DNA from: Lacrimispora saccharolytica
Lineage (GTDB): Bacteria; Bacillota; Clostridia; Lachnospirales; Lachnospiraceae
Length of the DNA stretch: 64,000 bases
Assembly (NCBI GenBank): GCA_016899975.1
Contig: JACJJN010000016.1
Coordinates: forward strand, 17,854-81,853
Direction of reading: 5' to 3'
Shown piece by piece: positions 1 through 9,000 of this stretch. Position numbers and translations under genes: made by a program. How positions within the stretch are numbered: the stretch's first letter is position 1; each line of letters begins with the position of its first letter. The notes below the pieces were generated by a model, which saw nothing but the letters and a program-made list of their open reading frames with translations, did no database searches and was not told the DNA's origin.

Positions 1-493
1 CCGCAGGTGAACCGTCCGTCACTTCCACAATCGTCAGACCGGCGCCTTCCTCCGTCTGCCCGATAGTGATTCCTACCCCTTCATAGTAGCCTTCCTGTGA
101 GGTCGCCAGTTTCTGAAACTCTTCTTCTGTGTAGTAGTCCGCATATCTGTCGCCAAGACCGCTGATCAGTCCTCGGTACATACCCTCAGCCAATGCCTCC
201 TCATCCTTCTCGCCCACATAAACCTCGTCGATCAGCTGCTCGATCGTCCGGATCTTTTCGCTGGTCTGCACGCTGGTCGGGGTATCCGTTCCTCCAGGCA
301 GCCATATAAAATGGGAAGCTGTGCGAATGACTGTCAGAAGAAGGATCACTGTAACGGCTCCGGCAAGGAAACTTCCCCAGCCATTTTCTTTCTTCTCCGG
401 TTTTCGTTTTCCTATCATCTCCTGCCCTTTCTTTTCTCTTTCTGAGGCTTCTTCCTGCTGGTTACTGTTTTGCTGTCTGATTTCTTCGTTCAT
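1..493 (-). CDS. S41 C-terminal processing peptidase, N-terminal part only
   Basis: The reading frame starts at ATG 493 behind a GGAG-type site (acaggagcagat) and runs off the left edge, giving about 164 residues. A charged, Glu/Lys-rich cytoplasmic segment of about 45 residues is followed by one membrane segment (SFLAGAVTVILLLTVI). Then comes the region typical of Ctp/S41 proteases: a helical part (IRTIEQLIDEVYVGEKDEE), GLGDRYADYYT, and the start of a PDZ domain (GVGITI, LTIVEVTDGSPA). These enzymes cleave extracytoplasmic proteins with a Ser/Lys dyad; the catalytic part lies outside the window. Downstream position after ftsE-ftsX is common in Firmicutes and supports the call. Confidence 0.85.
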   Translation of the reverse strand, partial: MNEEIRQQNSNQQEEASEREKKGQEMIGKRKPEKKENGWGSFLAGAVTVILLLTVIRTASHFIWLPGGTDTPTSVQTSEKIRTIEQLIDEVYVGEKDEEALAEGMYRGLISGLGDRYADYYTEEEFQKLATSQEGYYEGVGITIGQTEEGAGLTIVEVTDGSPA

Positions 494-510
494 ATCTGCT
501 CCTGTTTCCG

Positions 511-531
511 AAAAAAGCTGCCTCATGGCAG
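511..531 (-). terminator. Short terminator-like hairpin after ftsX
   Basis: Read on the minus strand, CTGCC-atga-GGCAG is followed by a C and a run of six T. It lies between ftsX (ends 657) and the peptidase start (493). The stem is short, so this may be a weak terminator or attenuator. A TATAAT sequence at 568-573 on the minus strand could be the peptidase's own -10 element, but no good -35 is visible. Confidence 0.4.
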
Positions 532-656
532 GTTTACCCTTTCCAATGAGACAGCCCCCTGAATTCTATTATATGATATTTCTTTGCCCGTTCATTCCTC
601 TTCTGTCTGTGCCGTCGGTAACCGCCATGGCGGAATCTTTTCTTCCGACTGTCACA

Positions 657-1592
657 TCAGACTTTCAGATGCCTGCGGATCGTAAAAATACTTCCGATCA
701 GACCGATGCCTATTCCCAGAAGCACTCCCACCGGGAGCAGTGTTCTGAAAACTTCGTTGACCGGAAGGAAGGTCATGATATTGGTCAGCGCGCTGAAATT
801 ATTCATTGCATAACTGATCACTCTTCCGTAAATCATATACCACAGCAGCAACGGAATCGCCGCGCCAACCAGTCCGATGAGCATACCTTCGATCAGGAAC
901 GGCGCTCTTACAAAAAGGTTGGTCGCTCCGATCAGTTTCATAATTCCAATCTCTTCCTTGCGGACAGAGATACCAACAGTAACCGTATTGCTGATCAGGA
1001 ACGCGGAAACCGCCAGAAGAATCAGGATGATCGCAATCGACACATATCCAACCACCCGGTTCAGTGTAGACAGCGTTGCGCTTGCTTCCTGCTGCTGGCT
1101 GACGTCACGGACACCTTCCAGTGTTTTGATATATTCAACCACCGCATTCTGATCTTCAATCCTGTTTACATATACATTATAATGGGCGGAATTTGCCAGC
1201 GGGTTATCGTTGGGATTGATCAGATTCTTTGCCCGCTCTTTCGCCTCCTCATCCCCCTCGTCCAGGTTCAGATATTCCGTAATATACTCGTCCCACGCGT
1301 CATCCGCGGAAACATAATCAATCTGCTTGATCAGCGACGTCTTCGAGGCGATCTGTACGCCGATCGTATCGATCGTTGCCTGATCGGTTTCCTCGTTGAA
1401 GTATACTACGATATTTACGGATGATTCCACATTCTTCATCATGTAGTTGAAGTTTACAACTACCGAATAGAAGATGCTGAACATAAAAATGCAGGCTGCC
1501 ATCGTTGCCACAGACGCCAGTGAGAACATTTTGTTTCTCCAGATGCTCTTGACGCCCTGCTTGATGCTGTATCCCAGTGTACTAAGCCTCAT
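657..1592 (-). CDS. ftsX: Cell division protein FtsX (ABC transporter permease-like)
   Basis: 311 residues from ATG 1592 (MRLSTLGYSIKQG), preceded by AGGGAGG nine bases upstream; an in-frame start at 1616 is less likely. A cytoplasmic N-terminus leads into membrane segment 1 (FSLASVATMAACIFMFSIFY). A large extracytoplasmic domain of about 110 residues follows, then three more membrane segments in the last 130 residues, the FtsX topology. FtsX pairs with FtsE and in Gram-positives activates peptidoglycan hydrolases at division or sporulation. The start overlaps the end of ftsE by 11 bases, so the two are translationally coupled. Confidence 0.93.
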   Translation of the reverse strand: MRLSTLGYSIKQGVKSIWRNKMFSLASVATMAACIFMFSIFYSVVVNFNYMMKNVESSVNIVVYFNEETDQATIDTIGVQIASKTSLIKQIDYVSADDAWDEYITEYLNLDEGDEEAKERAKNLINPNDNPLANSAHYNVYVNRIEDQNAVVEYIKTLEGVRDVSQQQEASATLSTLNRVVGYVSIAIILILLAVSAFLISNTVTVGISVRKEEIGIMKLIGATNLFVRAPFLIEGMLIGLVGAAIPLLLWYMIYGRVISYAMNNFSALTNIMTFLPVNEVFRTLLPVGVLLGIGIGLIGSIFTIRRHLKV

Positions 1593-2265
1593 GGTATTCG
1601 CCCTCCCTTTCGTCACTGATGATCACGCCTTTACGCATCGTGATGACACGTTTTTTCATAGCGTTGACGATCTCTCTGTTATGGGTTACAACCAACACGG
1701 TCGTTCCGCGGGAATTTATTTCATCCAAGAGCTTCATGATCTCCATAGAATTTCCCGGATCCAGGTTTCCTGTAGGCTCATCCGCCAGAAGAATGTCTGG
1801 CCGGTTTACGATGGCTCTCGCCACAGCCACACGCTGCTGCTCTCCTCCGGACAACTCCTTCGGAAAAGACTTGTATTTCTCAGCCAGTCCCACCAGTGTG
1901 AGAACTTCCGGAACACGCTTTTTGATCACCCGGTTGGGTTTCTCAATCACCCTCTGGGCAAAAGCCACATTCTCATATACGTTCCTGTCCTTCAGCAGAC
2001 GGAAATCCTGGAAAACCACACCGACACCGCGGCGGTATTTCGGAACTTTTCCCCGTCTCATCCGGTTCAGATTCTGCCCGTTTACCTTAATTGTTCCTGA
2101 GGTCGGTTCCAGTTCTTTCAGAAGCAGCTTGATCAGCGTTGATTTTCCGGAACCGCTGTTGCCCACAATAAAGACAAATTCCCCCTTCTCAATGTGCAAG
2201 GATACGTTATTGACAGCAGGCTGCCCCTTGGCGTAACTCTTACTTACACTGTCTAAAGTAATCAT
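1582..2265 (-). CDS. ftsE: Cell division ATP-binding protein FtsE
   Basis: 227 residues, full family length. Walker A is GNSGSGKST (about residues 36-44), the ABC signature is LSGGEQQRVAVARA, Walker B is ILLADEPTG, and the switch histidine is in VVTHN. It is the ATPase partner of the FtsX protein encoded next to it and acts at the inner face of the membrane. The start ATG at 2265 has an ideal AAGGAGGAG site seven bases upstream. Upstream lies a long dispersed repeat (2285-2418), so any promoter must be in or next to that repeat. Confidence 0.95.
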   Translation of the reverse strand: MITLDSVSKSYAKGQPAVNNVSLHIEKGEFVFIVGNSGSGKSTLIKLLLKELEPTSGTIKVNGQNLNRMRRGKVPKYRRGVGVVFQDFRLLKDRNVYENVAFAQRVIEKPNRVIKKRVPEVLTLVGLAEKYKSFPKELSGGEQQRVAVARAIVNRPDILLADEPTGNLDPGNSMEIMKLLDEINSRGTTVLVVTHNREIVNAMKKRVITMRKGVIISDEREGEYHEA

Positions 2266-2284
2266 TCTTACTCCTCCTTGATGG

Positions 2285-2418
2285 GTAACAGTTCAGCCAG
2301 CTGAACTGTTACGGCATCCGCCCATAAAGAATCGCTTCGCGATGGGGCGTATGCCCATAAACACTACGTTTTCATACGGTCTGCGCAGTAAATGCGCAGA
2401 TCTGACCGAATAGTTACC
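2285..2418. repeat. Long copy of the GTAAC dispersed palindromic repeat
   Basis: About 134 bp. It opens with an almost perfect palindrome, GTAACAGTTCAGC then CA then GCTGAACTGTTAC, and closes with TCTGACCGAATAGTTAC. Inside are smaller hairpins (ATCGCTTCGCGAT; TCTGCGCAGTAAATGCGCAGA). It is closely similar along its length to 33612-33744. It begins about 13 bases after the stop codon of the PucR-type regulator and ends about 20 bases before ftsE. Confidence 0.85.
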
Positions 2419-2431
2419 CTTAATGGTGCTC

Positions 2432-3520
2432 TCAATAATCGAGCGTTTCCATGTACTTCATGTACTGAACGACCATAAGGGCGATCTTGAACGTGATCGC
2501 GTCTTCAAAAATCCGCAGATCCAGACCCGTACTCTTCTGAAGCTTATCCAGACGATATACCAGTGTATTTCTGTGAATGTATAACTGACGCGAGGTCTCG
2601 GACACATTCAGCGAATTTTCGAAAAATTTATTGATCGTTGTCAGTGTTTCCTCATCAAAGTCATCCGGAGAATTGTCTCCGAAAATTTCTCTGATGAACA
2701 TTTTGCACAATGGAATCGGAAGCTGATAGATCAGTCTGCCAATACCCAATGAGCTGTATGCATAGATATCCAATTCGTCCGAGAAGATTTTACCCACATC
2801 CATAGCCATTTTTGCTTCCTTGTAAGAACGTGAGACATCCTTTAACTCTTTGACGATGGTACCATAAGCAACATGTGTCTTCCCCTCATCGTCTTCTCCC
2901 ACTGCGTCAAGCATTGCCGCAGCCACTTTGTTCATCTCCGCATAATCCTCGTCTTGTCCTACTTCCTTGACGATGATAATGCTCTTTTCATCAACGGCGG
3001 TAATAAAATCTCCGGACTTCGTTCCGAACAGACTTCGGATGCTTTCCAGCGAACCACTGTTTTTTTCCGGATCCGTCTCAACAATAAAGACCAGCCGCCG
3101 CGTCTCAATGTCAATATGTAGTTTCTTCGCACGGTTATAAATATCAACCAACAGAAGATTGTCCAACAGAAGGTTTTTGATAAAATTATCCTTGTCAAAA
3201 CGCTCCCGGTATGCAACCAGAAGCCCCTGAAGCTGAAAGACCGCCATCTTTCCCACAAGATAATTGTCGTCGTTATTGCTTTTGACAATCAGAATATACT
3301 CAAGCTGATGCTCTTCGTATACCTTAAAAAAATGATAGTTTTTCATCATCTGCGAGTCTGCCTGAGACTGCGCAAAACTGACGATCGCTTCTGTCCCTAT
3401 TTCCGTCTCCGGAAATGTGGATACCAATACCTTCCCCTCCACATCTGTCACGCACAGGTCTGCACGGGAGATCGCTTTGATTCCCTCCACTGTGCTCTGC
3501 AATATCTGGTTTGAAATCAT
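2432..3520 (-). CDS. PucR/CdaR-type transcriptional regulator
   Basis: 362 residues from ATG 3520 (MISNQILQSTVEGIK). An ORF extension to 3607 is possible but lacks a ribosome binding site and looks non-coding. The N-terminal half resembles the putative sugar-diacid recognition domain of CdaR proteins. The C-terminus carries the PucR-family helix-turn-helix (SETSRQLYIHRNTLVYRLDK, then LDLRIFEDAITFKIALMV). CdaR relatives activate genes for sugar diacid or glycerate use, but no such genes are nearby, so the target is unknown. It appears monocistronic and is followed at once by a dispersed repeat. Confidence 0.85.
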   Translation of the reverse strand: MISNQILQSTVEGIKAISRADLCVTDVEGKVLVSTFPETEIGTEAIVSFAQSQADSQMMKNYHFFKVYEEHQLEYILIVKSNNDDNYLVGKMAVFQLQGLLVAYRERFDKDNFIKNLLLDNLLLVDIYNRAKKLHIDIETRRLVFIVETDPEKNSGSLESIRSLFGTKSGDFITAVDEKSIIIVKEVGQDEDYAEMNKVAAAMLDAVGEDDEGKTHVAYGTIVKELKDVSRSYKEAKMAMDVGKIFSDELDIYAYSSLGIGRLIYQLPIPLCKMFIREIFGDNSPDDFDEETLTTINKFFENSLNVSETSRQLYIHRNTLVYRLDKLQKSTGLDLRIFEDAITFKIALMVVQYMKYMETLDY

Positions 3521-3723
3521 TCCTTTACCCTCTTTCATTTTATGGTTTTTGCTGTTGGCGGCATCGTTTCGTTGATGCCTATGATGTATCACCCGGTACG
3601 GCCCCATTCCTTCCGGGTTCTGCGGGCAGGTTCCCCATGTATAACCAGCCCGGCATATAGCTATTTTAATACAAAATGCCTAAAAAGGAAAGAGATTTTA
3701 CTGCAAATGTTATAATTGAGGGG

Positions 3724-4404
3724 TTACTGCTCATTCTTGTACTTTGTCACCATACGTTTAAAAGTATTCTTCTTCAAAAGCTTTCCCCACCAGCTGATTT
3801 TTATTCCTGCTTCGTTTTGTACGGTAGGATGCTCTCCGAGACTGAGCCAGATTTTTGCGCTGATCTTGCTTCGATTGTCCATAACGAATCGGTCCTGAAG
3901 CGTTCCCTTCAGTCCACTGACGATGACATCCGCAGTCTCACTGTTGATTTCATTCAGCAAACTGTCTACTCCCGCCTCATCCAGTGACTCTACCACTGCG
4001 CCCCCTGCCACCTGGATTCCCGGATAGGTCTCCTGCAGATATTTCTCCAGGCTTTCCACTTCATCTTCCGTCTCCCCCAGCACAAAAATCCTGCTTCCGA
4101 TCTGAATCAGATACCAGAAGAGACGCGCGATGAATTCGTTCGCCTCGACCTCTTCATACAGAGTGCCGTCCTCTTCAATTCCCGCTGCGGTAAGAATCTC
4201 TGTCTCGCCGATGATGCTCATATCCAGATCTTTCAGGTAAGTTTTCCACTGTTCATCCTCATCGGCCAGCAGCAGCATCTGCATGGTTACAATGCCGATC
4301 GTATTCAGCAGATCATTCTGCATATATTCACCGACCATCTCCATGGCTTCATCTACCTGATAGTTATCCAGCTCCACACCTAAAACGTTAATTTTTTTCT
4401 CCAT
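3724..4404 (-). CDS. WecG/TagA/CpsF-family glycosyltransferase (GT26-like)
   Basis: 226 residues from ATG 4404 (MEKKINVLGVELDNY). The frame stays open up to 4527 but crosses the terminator hairpin at 4467-4502, so the longer form is not credible. The ribosome binding site is weak: GGAG lies about 20 bases upstream. Family features include NVLGVELDNYQVDEAM, IVTMQMLLLADED, a Rossmann-like stretch RIFVLGETEDEVE, and SGLKGTLQDRFVMDN with ISAKIWLSLG. Family members transfer ManNAc-type sugars to lipid-linked carriers in teichoic acid or capsule synthesis. Several usual motif positions look divergent, so the substrate is open. Confidence 0.75.
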   Translation of the reverse strand: MEKKINVLGVELDNYQVDEAMEMVGEYMQNDLLNTIGIVTMQMLLLADEDEQWKTYLKDLDMSIIGETEILTAAGIEEDGTLYEEVEANEFIARLFWYLIQIGSRIFVLGETEDEVESLEKYLQETYPGIQVAGGAVVESLDEAGVDSLLNEINSETADVIVSGLKGTLQDRFVMDNRSKISAKIWLSLGEHPTVQNEAGIKISWWGKLLKKNTFKRMVTKYKNEQ

Positions 4405-4466
4405 TTCTCTGTTACTGCCAATGGCAACTCCTTGCTTATACTTCGCGTCCATTTGGCTATTGTACC

Positions 4467-4502
4467 AAAAAAAGAGACTGTTGTCAAAACAGTCTCTTTT
4501 TA
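4467..4502 (-). terminator. Rho-independent terminator of glutamine synthetase
   Basis: Perfect stem AAAAAGAGACTG / CAGTCTCTTTTT with a nine-base loop; both flanks supply the A/T runs, so it could work in either direction. It sits about 55 bases after the glutamine synthetase stop codon. Confidence 0.85.
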
Positions 4503-4522
4503 CTGCTTTCATTTCATAATAG

Positions 4523-4549
4523 CTCAATTGGCTGAACTGTTACGGCATT
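4523..4549. repeat. Partial copy of the GTAAC dispersed repeat
   Basis: On the minus strand GTAACAGTTCAGCC is followed by AATTGAGCTATT, so only one arm is intact. It starts nine bases after the glutamine synthetase stop codon and precedes the terminator. Confidence 0.6.
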
Positions 4550-4557
4550 CTCAAAGC

Positions 4558-6672
4558 TTATACCTCGAACATCAGATCTCCGTAAGAAGGCATCGGCCAC
4601 ATTTCTTTGTCCACGATCATTTCCAGTCTGTCAACCGGCGCGCGAAGTGCCTCCATTGCCGGCACCACCGACTCATGATAAAATTTTGCCTGCTCCATAC
4701 CATCCGGCATTGCAAAAGCCTTATCCTCCGTCACCATCAGATGCTTCAGAGCTTCCTGCGTTTCTTTGAGAAGTGTGCTGGTCTCTTCCAGCAGTTCTTT
4801 CTGTACCGTTACTTCCGATACGCCCGCCGCTGCGATCGTGTTGACGGAATTCGCAAGAGACGTCGCATATTTGATAACTGCCGGAATGATCTGTTTGCTT
4901 GCCATATCGATCATGGTCTTCGCTTCGATATTGATCGTTTTGGCATAGTTCTCATATTTCACCTCCGCACGGGATTCCAGTTCGCTCTTTGTGAACACCT
5001 TGAAATCACCAAACAGACGGATTGCCTTTTCTGTTGTAAGCGCCGGAATTGCGTCTACCATACATCCAATATTCGGCAGACCTCTTCTCTCTGCTTCCTG
5101 AACCCACTCCTCGGAATAACCATTGCCGTTGAAGATGATCCTCTGATGCTCGCTCAGGTTTTTCTTAATCAGGTCATGCACTGCCTCTTCCTTGTTTTCT
5201 GCTTTTTCCAGTACATCACAGGCATCTCGGAACGCCTCTGCAACGATGGTGTTCAGGACGATGTTCGGGGATGCGACGGAATCTCTGGAACCAACCATAC
5301 GGAATTCAAACTTGTTTCCGGTAAATGCAAATGGAGACGTACGGTTCCGGTCTGTTGCGTCTTTGGTCAGACCCGGAAGAGTCTTGACACCTGTAGACAG
5401 GGTTCCTCCCTTTTTGCTGTTGGTTGCGCTTCCTGTGCTGATCAGCTGTTCCACCACATCTTCCAGCTGCTCTCCAAGGAATACGGAAATGATTGCCGGC
5501 GGCGCCTCATTGGCTCCCAGACGGTGATCATTGCCCGGATCCGCCGCTGACTCACGGAGAAGATCCGCATGCACATCTACTGCTTTCAGGATACAGCTCA
5601 TAACCAGCAGGAACTGGATATTGTCGTGAGGGGTTTTTCCCGGATCCAGAAGATTGATTCCATCGTCCGTAGTCAAGGACCAGTTGTTATGTTTACCGGA
5701 TCCGTTTACTCCTGCGAACGGTTTTTCATGAAGCAGGCACTTCATTCCATGCTGACACGCCACACGTTTCAGCGTCTGCATAACCAGCTGATTATTGTCA
5801 ACAGCGATGTTTGCCTCTGCGTAAATGGCAGCCAGCTCATGCTGCGCCGGCGCAACCTCATTGTGCTGAGTCTTCGCGGTCACTCCCATTTTCCACAGTT
5901 CGATATTAACGTCTTTCATAAACGCGGCAATTCTTTGACGGATGGTTCCGAAATAATGGTCATCCATCTCCTGGCCCTTCGGCGGCATCGCGCCGAACAG
6001 AGTGCGTCCTGTGTAGATCAGGTCTTTTCTCTGCTGGAATTTTTCAGCATCCACCAGGAAATACTCCTGCTCCGGTCCTACAGACGGAGTAACTTTTTTG
6101 GAATTCGTATTTCCAAACAGCCTCAGCAGACGCAGGGACTGCTCATTGATCGCCTCCATGGAGCGCAGAAGCGGCGTCTTCTGATCCAGCGCTTCACCAT
6201 TATAGGAACAGAACGCTGTCGGGATACACAGTGTGGCTCCTGCCGCGTCCTGGCGTACAAATGCCGGTGAAGTACAATCCCATGCGGTATATCCTCTCGC
6301 CTCAAAGGTCGCCCGAAGACCGCCGGAAGGAAATGAGGAAGCATCCGGCTCACCTTTGATCAGCTCCTTACCGGAAAAGCTCATAAGTACCTTTCCGCTT
6401 GGAAGCGGAGACGTGATAAAGGAATCATGTTTTTCTGCAGTCACACCTGTCAGCGGCTGGAACCAGTGTGTATAATGTGTCGCGCCCTTCTCAATTGCCC
6501 ATTCCTTCATTTCATGTGCAATCATATCCGCCGTCTGAAGATCCAGGTCACCGCCTTCTGCGATGATCTTTTTCAGCTTCTTGTACACGTTCTTCGGAAG
6601 ACGTTCCTGCATCACTTTGTCATTAAACACATTTTCGCCAAAAATGGCAGCAGCATTTACATATTCGCCCAT
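4558..6672 (-). CDS. glnN: Glutamine synthetase type III (GlnN)
   Basis: 704 residues from ATG 6672 ([16 protein letters not shown]) behind AAAAGGAGAAAACT; the frame extends to 6729 without a better site. Length and motifs fit the large type III enzymes: a GSIII N-terminal domain (about 60-220) with [13 protein letters not shown], then the catalytic part with [21 protein letters not shown]-like ([11 protein letters not shown]), [24 protein letters not shown] and [20 protein letters not shown]. It makes glutamine from glutamate, ammonia and ATP. It appears to be transcribed alone, with its own terminator. A possible promoter (TTGCGT, 17 bases, TATCTT) lies about 130 bases upstream. Confidence 0.95.
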   Translation of the reverse strand: MGEYVNAAAIFGENVFNDKVMQERLPKNVYKKLKKIIAEGGDLDLQTADMIAHEMKEWAIEKGATHYTHWFQPLTGVTAEKHDSFITSPLPSGKVLMSFSGKELIKGEPDASSFPSGGLRATFEARGYTAWDCTSPAFVRQDAAGATLCIPTAFCSYNGEALDQKTPLLRSMEAINEQSLRLLRLFGNTNSKKVTPSVGPEQEYFLVDAEKFQQRKDLIYTGRTLFGAMPPKGQEMDDHYFGTIRQRIAAFMKDVNIELWKMGVTAKTQHNEVAPAQHELAAIYAEANIAVDNNQLVMQTLKRVACQHGMKCLLHEKPFAGVNGSGKHNNWSLTTDDGINLLDPGKTPHDNIQFLLVMSCILKAVDVHADLLRESAADPGNDHRLGANEAPPAIISVFLGEQLEDVVEQLISTGSATNSKKGGTLSTGVKTLPGLTKDATDRNRTSPFAFTGNKFEFRMVGSRDSVASPNIVLNTIVAEAFRDACDVLEKAENKEEAVHDLIKKNLSEHQRIIFNGNGYSEEWVQEAERRGLPNIGCMVDAIPALTTEKAIRLFGDFKVFTKSELESRAEVKYENYAKTINIEAKTMIDMASKQIIPAVIKYATSLANSVNTIAAAGVSEVTVQKELLEETSTLLKETQEALKHLMVTEDKAFAMPDGMEQAKFYHESVVPAMEALRAPVDRLEMIVDKEMWPMPSYGDLMFEV

Positions 6673-6925
6673 AGTTTTCTCCTTTTCCTTTTTTAACTGA
6701 CAAAAGGGCTTTCTCAAAAAATCTTTCATTTTTTGTAGAACGCCCTTGTCTTACATATGCTGTATGGAATTTTATTTCCAACTTGCTTACAAGATACCTC
6801 AAAAAACGGGAAAACGCAAGTATTTTTTTTCGTTTTCACACTTTTTGTTTATTTCTCCAAAACATTTTTTGTTTCCGAGCATTTTTTGGATATCCTGCCC
6901 ATCTCTGCTGTAATGTCAGCAGTTC

Positions 6926-7789
6926 TCATGCTTTGTTGGCAGAACCGAACAGTTCGATTTTTTCTCTTACTGTCTCTTTGATCGCCTCCGCGCCAGGAGC
7001 CAGTAATTTACGCGGGTCATATCCCTTACCCTGCTGATCTTTTCCTTCTTCAATGTATTTGCGTGTCGCTTCAGCGAAAGCCAGCTGGCACTCCGTATTT
7101 ACATTGATCTTGGAAACACCAAGATCGATCGCTTTTTTGATCATATCTGCCGGAATTCCTGTACCTCCATGAAGTACCAGCGGCATAGCTCCGGTCAGCT
7201 GCTGGATCGCATCCAGAGTCTCAAAGCTCAGTCCCTGCCAGTTTGCCGGATATTTTCCGTGAATGTTTCCGATTCCAGCTGCCAGCATATCAACGCCCAG
7301 ATCAGCGATCATCTTGCATTCTTTCGGATCTGCGCATTCGCCCATACCTACTACGCCGTCTTCCTCACCGCCGATGGAACCAACCTCAGCTTCCAGAGAG
7401 ATTCCTTTCTCACGGCATACTTCAACCAGCTCTTTTGTTTTCGCCACGTTCTCATCGATCGGATAATGGGAACCATCGAACATGATGGAGGAAAATCCTG
7501 CTTCGATGCATTTATAACATCCGTCATAAGTACCATGGTCCAGATGCAGGGCAACAGGAACGGTAATGTTCATTTCCTCGATCATTGCCTTTACCATAGC
7601 GGCAACAGTCTTGAAGCCTGTCATATATTTTCCGGCTCCTTCAGATACACCGAGAATTACCGGAGAATTCATTTCCTGAGCAGTCTGCAGAATGGATTTT
7701 GTCCACTCGAGGTTGTTGATGTTGAACTGGCCTACTGCATAGTGGCCTGCTTTTGCTTTTTCCAACATTTCTTTTGCTGAAACTAACAT
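6926..7789 (-). CDS. fba: Class II fructose-1,6-bisphosphate aldolase
   Basis: 287 residues from ATG 7789 (MLVSAKEMLEKAK) behind AGGAGGGCAATTACT. Family motifs: AVGQFNINNLEW, PVALHLDHGT with the zinc-binding histidine next to the catalytic aspartate, SLEAEVGSIGGEEDGV, AAGIGNIHGKYP, LVLHGGTGIP and KINVNTECQLAF. It cleaves fructose-1,6-bisphosphate in glycolysis and makes it in gluconeogenesis. It has its own promoter (7846-7874) and looks monocistronic. Confidence 0.96.
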   Translation of the reverse strand: MLVSAKEMLEKAKAGHYAVGQFNINNLEWTKSILQTAQEMNSPVILGVSEGAGKYMTGFKTVAAMVKAMIEEMNITVPVALHLDHGTYDGCYKCIEAGFSSIMFDGSHYPIDENVAKTKELVEVCREKGISLEAEVGSIGGEEDGVVGMGECADPKECKMIADLGVDMLAAGIGNIHGKYPANWQGLSFETLDAIQQLTGAMPLVLHGGTGIPADMIKKAIDLGVSKINVNTECQLAFAEATRKYIEEGKDQQGKGYDPRKLLAPGAEAIKETVREKIELFGSANKA

Positions 7790-7808
7790 AGTAATTGCCC
7801 TCCTAAAC

Positions 7809-7825
7809 ACGATATCATTTATCGT
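7809..7825 (-). promoter_or_regulatory. Small palindrome in the fba leader
   Basis: ACGATA-TCATT-TATCGT lies between the fba promoter and its ribosome binding site. The position would suit an operator or mRNA hairpin; no regulator can be assigned. Confidence 0.35.
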
Positions 7826-7845
7826 TAATTTTATAACTTGGCTTT

Positions 7846-7874
7846 ATTATACATCAACTTTTTCAAAATGCCAA
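7846..7874 (-). promoter_or_regulatory. Sigma-A-type promoter of fba
   Basis: On the minus strand TTGGCA, a 17-base spacer and a perfect TATAAT. The predicted start of transcription is about 50 bases before the fba start codon. Confidence 0.75.
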
Positions 7875-7902
7875 TACTGGTTTTGCTCCGGAAATGATTT
7901 TC

Positions 7903-7931
7903 GTAACGGTTCAGCAGGGCTGAACTGTTAC
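7903..7931. repeat. Short copy of the GTAAC dispersed repeat
   Basis: A near-perfect palindrome of 29 bases, GTAACGGTTCAGC then AGG then GCTGAACTGTTAC. It starts 20 bases after the stop codon of the lipid kinase gene. Confidence 0.75.
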
Positions 7932-7951
7932 TGATTTTCGCATGTGTTCAC

Positions 7952-8872
7952 TTACTCCGCTTTCAGCGCCGGAAGAGAAGATTCCGGATTCAGCACCAGC
8001 TCCATGGCATGCTTCTGCGCCTCGATCCTTACAAAGCTATGCTCACCGCCGTATTCGCCGTCCAACGTCCACGGGATCTCCTGATTGGATTCGATCAGAA
8101 TGCGGTCTGTCTTGAAAGAGTCCACCAGACTCGTAATATTTTCCGCCATCACCAGAGACGCGATGATCTCATTGAGCTCGATGGGGTTTTTCGGACGTTT
8201 AATCAGGGTCACCTCAAACAACCCGTCATCCAGATGTACGTCCTTACCCGGCAGGTTTTTGAATCCACCGACTGAGCGTGCATTGGTCACCATGCCATAG
8301 ATGTATTCTCCTTCGAAAGTACGGCCGTTGGCGTCCACCCGGATCCAGTAAGTAGGAACATTCCAGATTCTTTTCGAACCTTCCAGCAGATAAGCCAGAT
8401 GGCCGAGCACATTTTTCAGATGCTGGTCCGTCTCATAAGAGACATCGGTGAAGAGACCAAATGCTGCGATATAAACAAAATTTCCCTTGTTAAATCTCCC
8501 TACGTCGCAGGAATAGAGTTTTCCCTCGATAATATCTCTTGCAGCCTTCACCATGTCCTTTGAGATCTCCAGGCTGTTTGCAAAGTCATTGGTGCTTCCT
8601 GCAGGGATGTACCCCAGCGGAATCCGTTCCTTACATTCCATAAGCCCGCTTACGACCTCATCCAGCGTTCCGTCTCCTCCGCTGCATACCACCAGATCCA
8701 TCTCCGGCGCAAGTTCTTTGGTTTTCTCATGAGCGTCACCGATTCCCTGGGTGGGATGAGCAACGACTTCATAGCCTCCCTTCACAAACGTGTCGATGAT
8801 TTCATACAGCTTGTTTTTGATCTGAGCTTTTCCGGATTTGGGATTGAAGATAAATAGGAGTCGCTTTTTCAT
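7952..8872 (-). CDS. Diacylglycerol kinase-like lipid kinase (YegS/DgkB family)
   Basis: 306 residues; ATG 8872 has AAGGAG about nine bases upstream. The DAGK catalytic domain is at the N-terminus: LLFIFNPKSGKA, then the nucleotide-binding signature VVCSGGDGTLDEVVSGL, and PLGYIPAGSTNDFANSL. The C-terminal beta-rich domain contains FTDVSYETDQ and DGLFEVTLIKRP. These soluble or peripheral enzymes phosphorylate diacylglycerol or similar lipids; in Firmicutes this recycles the diacylglycerol left by lipoteichoic acid synthesis. An LTA-synthase-like gene is present in the window (52.2 kb). Substrate not certain. Confidence 0.85.
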   Translation of the reverse strand: MKKRLLFIFNPKSGKAQIKNKLYEIIDTFVKGGYEVVAHPTQGIGDAHEKTKELAPEMDLVVCSGGDGTLDEVVSGLMECKERIPLGYIPAGSTNDFANSLEISKDMVKAARDIIEGKLYSCDVGRFNKGNFVYIAAFGLFTDVSYETDQHLKNVLGHLAYLLEGSKRIWNVPTYWIRVDANGRTFEGEYIYGMVTNARSVGGFKNLPGKDVHLDDGLFEVTLIKRPKNPIELNEIIASLVMAENITSLVDSFKTDRILIESNQEIPWTLDGEYGGEHSFVRIEAQKHAMELVLNPESSLPALKAE

Positions 8873-8942
8873 AGATTGATCTCTCCTTCTCGTTGCAAAG
8901 CCTCTGATCCGTCAAGAAGAATTAAAAATTCCCCTGTAACAA

Positions 8943-8985
8943 ACAGGCCAGACTGCGATGGGGAATCCATCAAAGTCTGGCCTGT
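8943..8985 (-). terminator. Terminator of the ribosomal protein operon
   Basis: Perfect 12-bp stem, ACAGGCCAGACT / AGTCTGGCCTGT, with a 19-base loop, 16 bases after the rplQ stop. The T-run after it is short and interrupted (TTTGTT), but the stem is very stable. Confidence 0.75.
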
Positions 8986-9000
8986 CATTTACGGAACTGA

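Noticed and set aside
321..1424. 367-codon open frame opposite ftsX and the peptidase start
   Set aside because: Overlaps two recognised genes and the sequence is low-quality, with many His, Arg and Cys residues.
4405..4527. Longer start for the WecG-like glycosyltransferase
   Set aside because: The extension would translate through the terminator hairpin of glutamine synthetase and has no RBS.
6673..6925. Riboswitch upstream of glutamine synthetase
   Set aside because: An AAGGGC/GCCCTT pair with A/T-rich inner sequence is present, but it does not match a known glutamine-sensing RNA that I can recognise.
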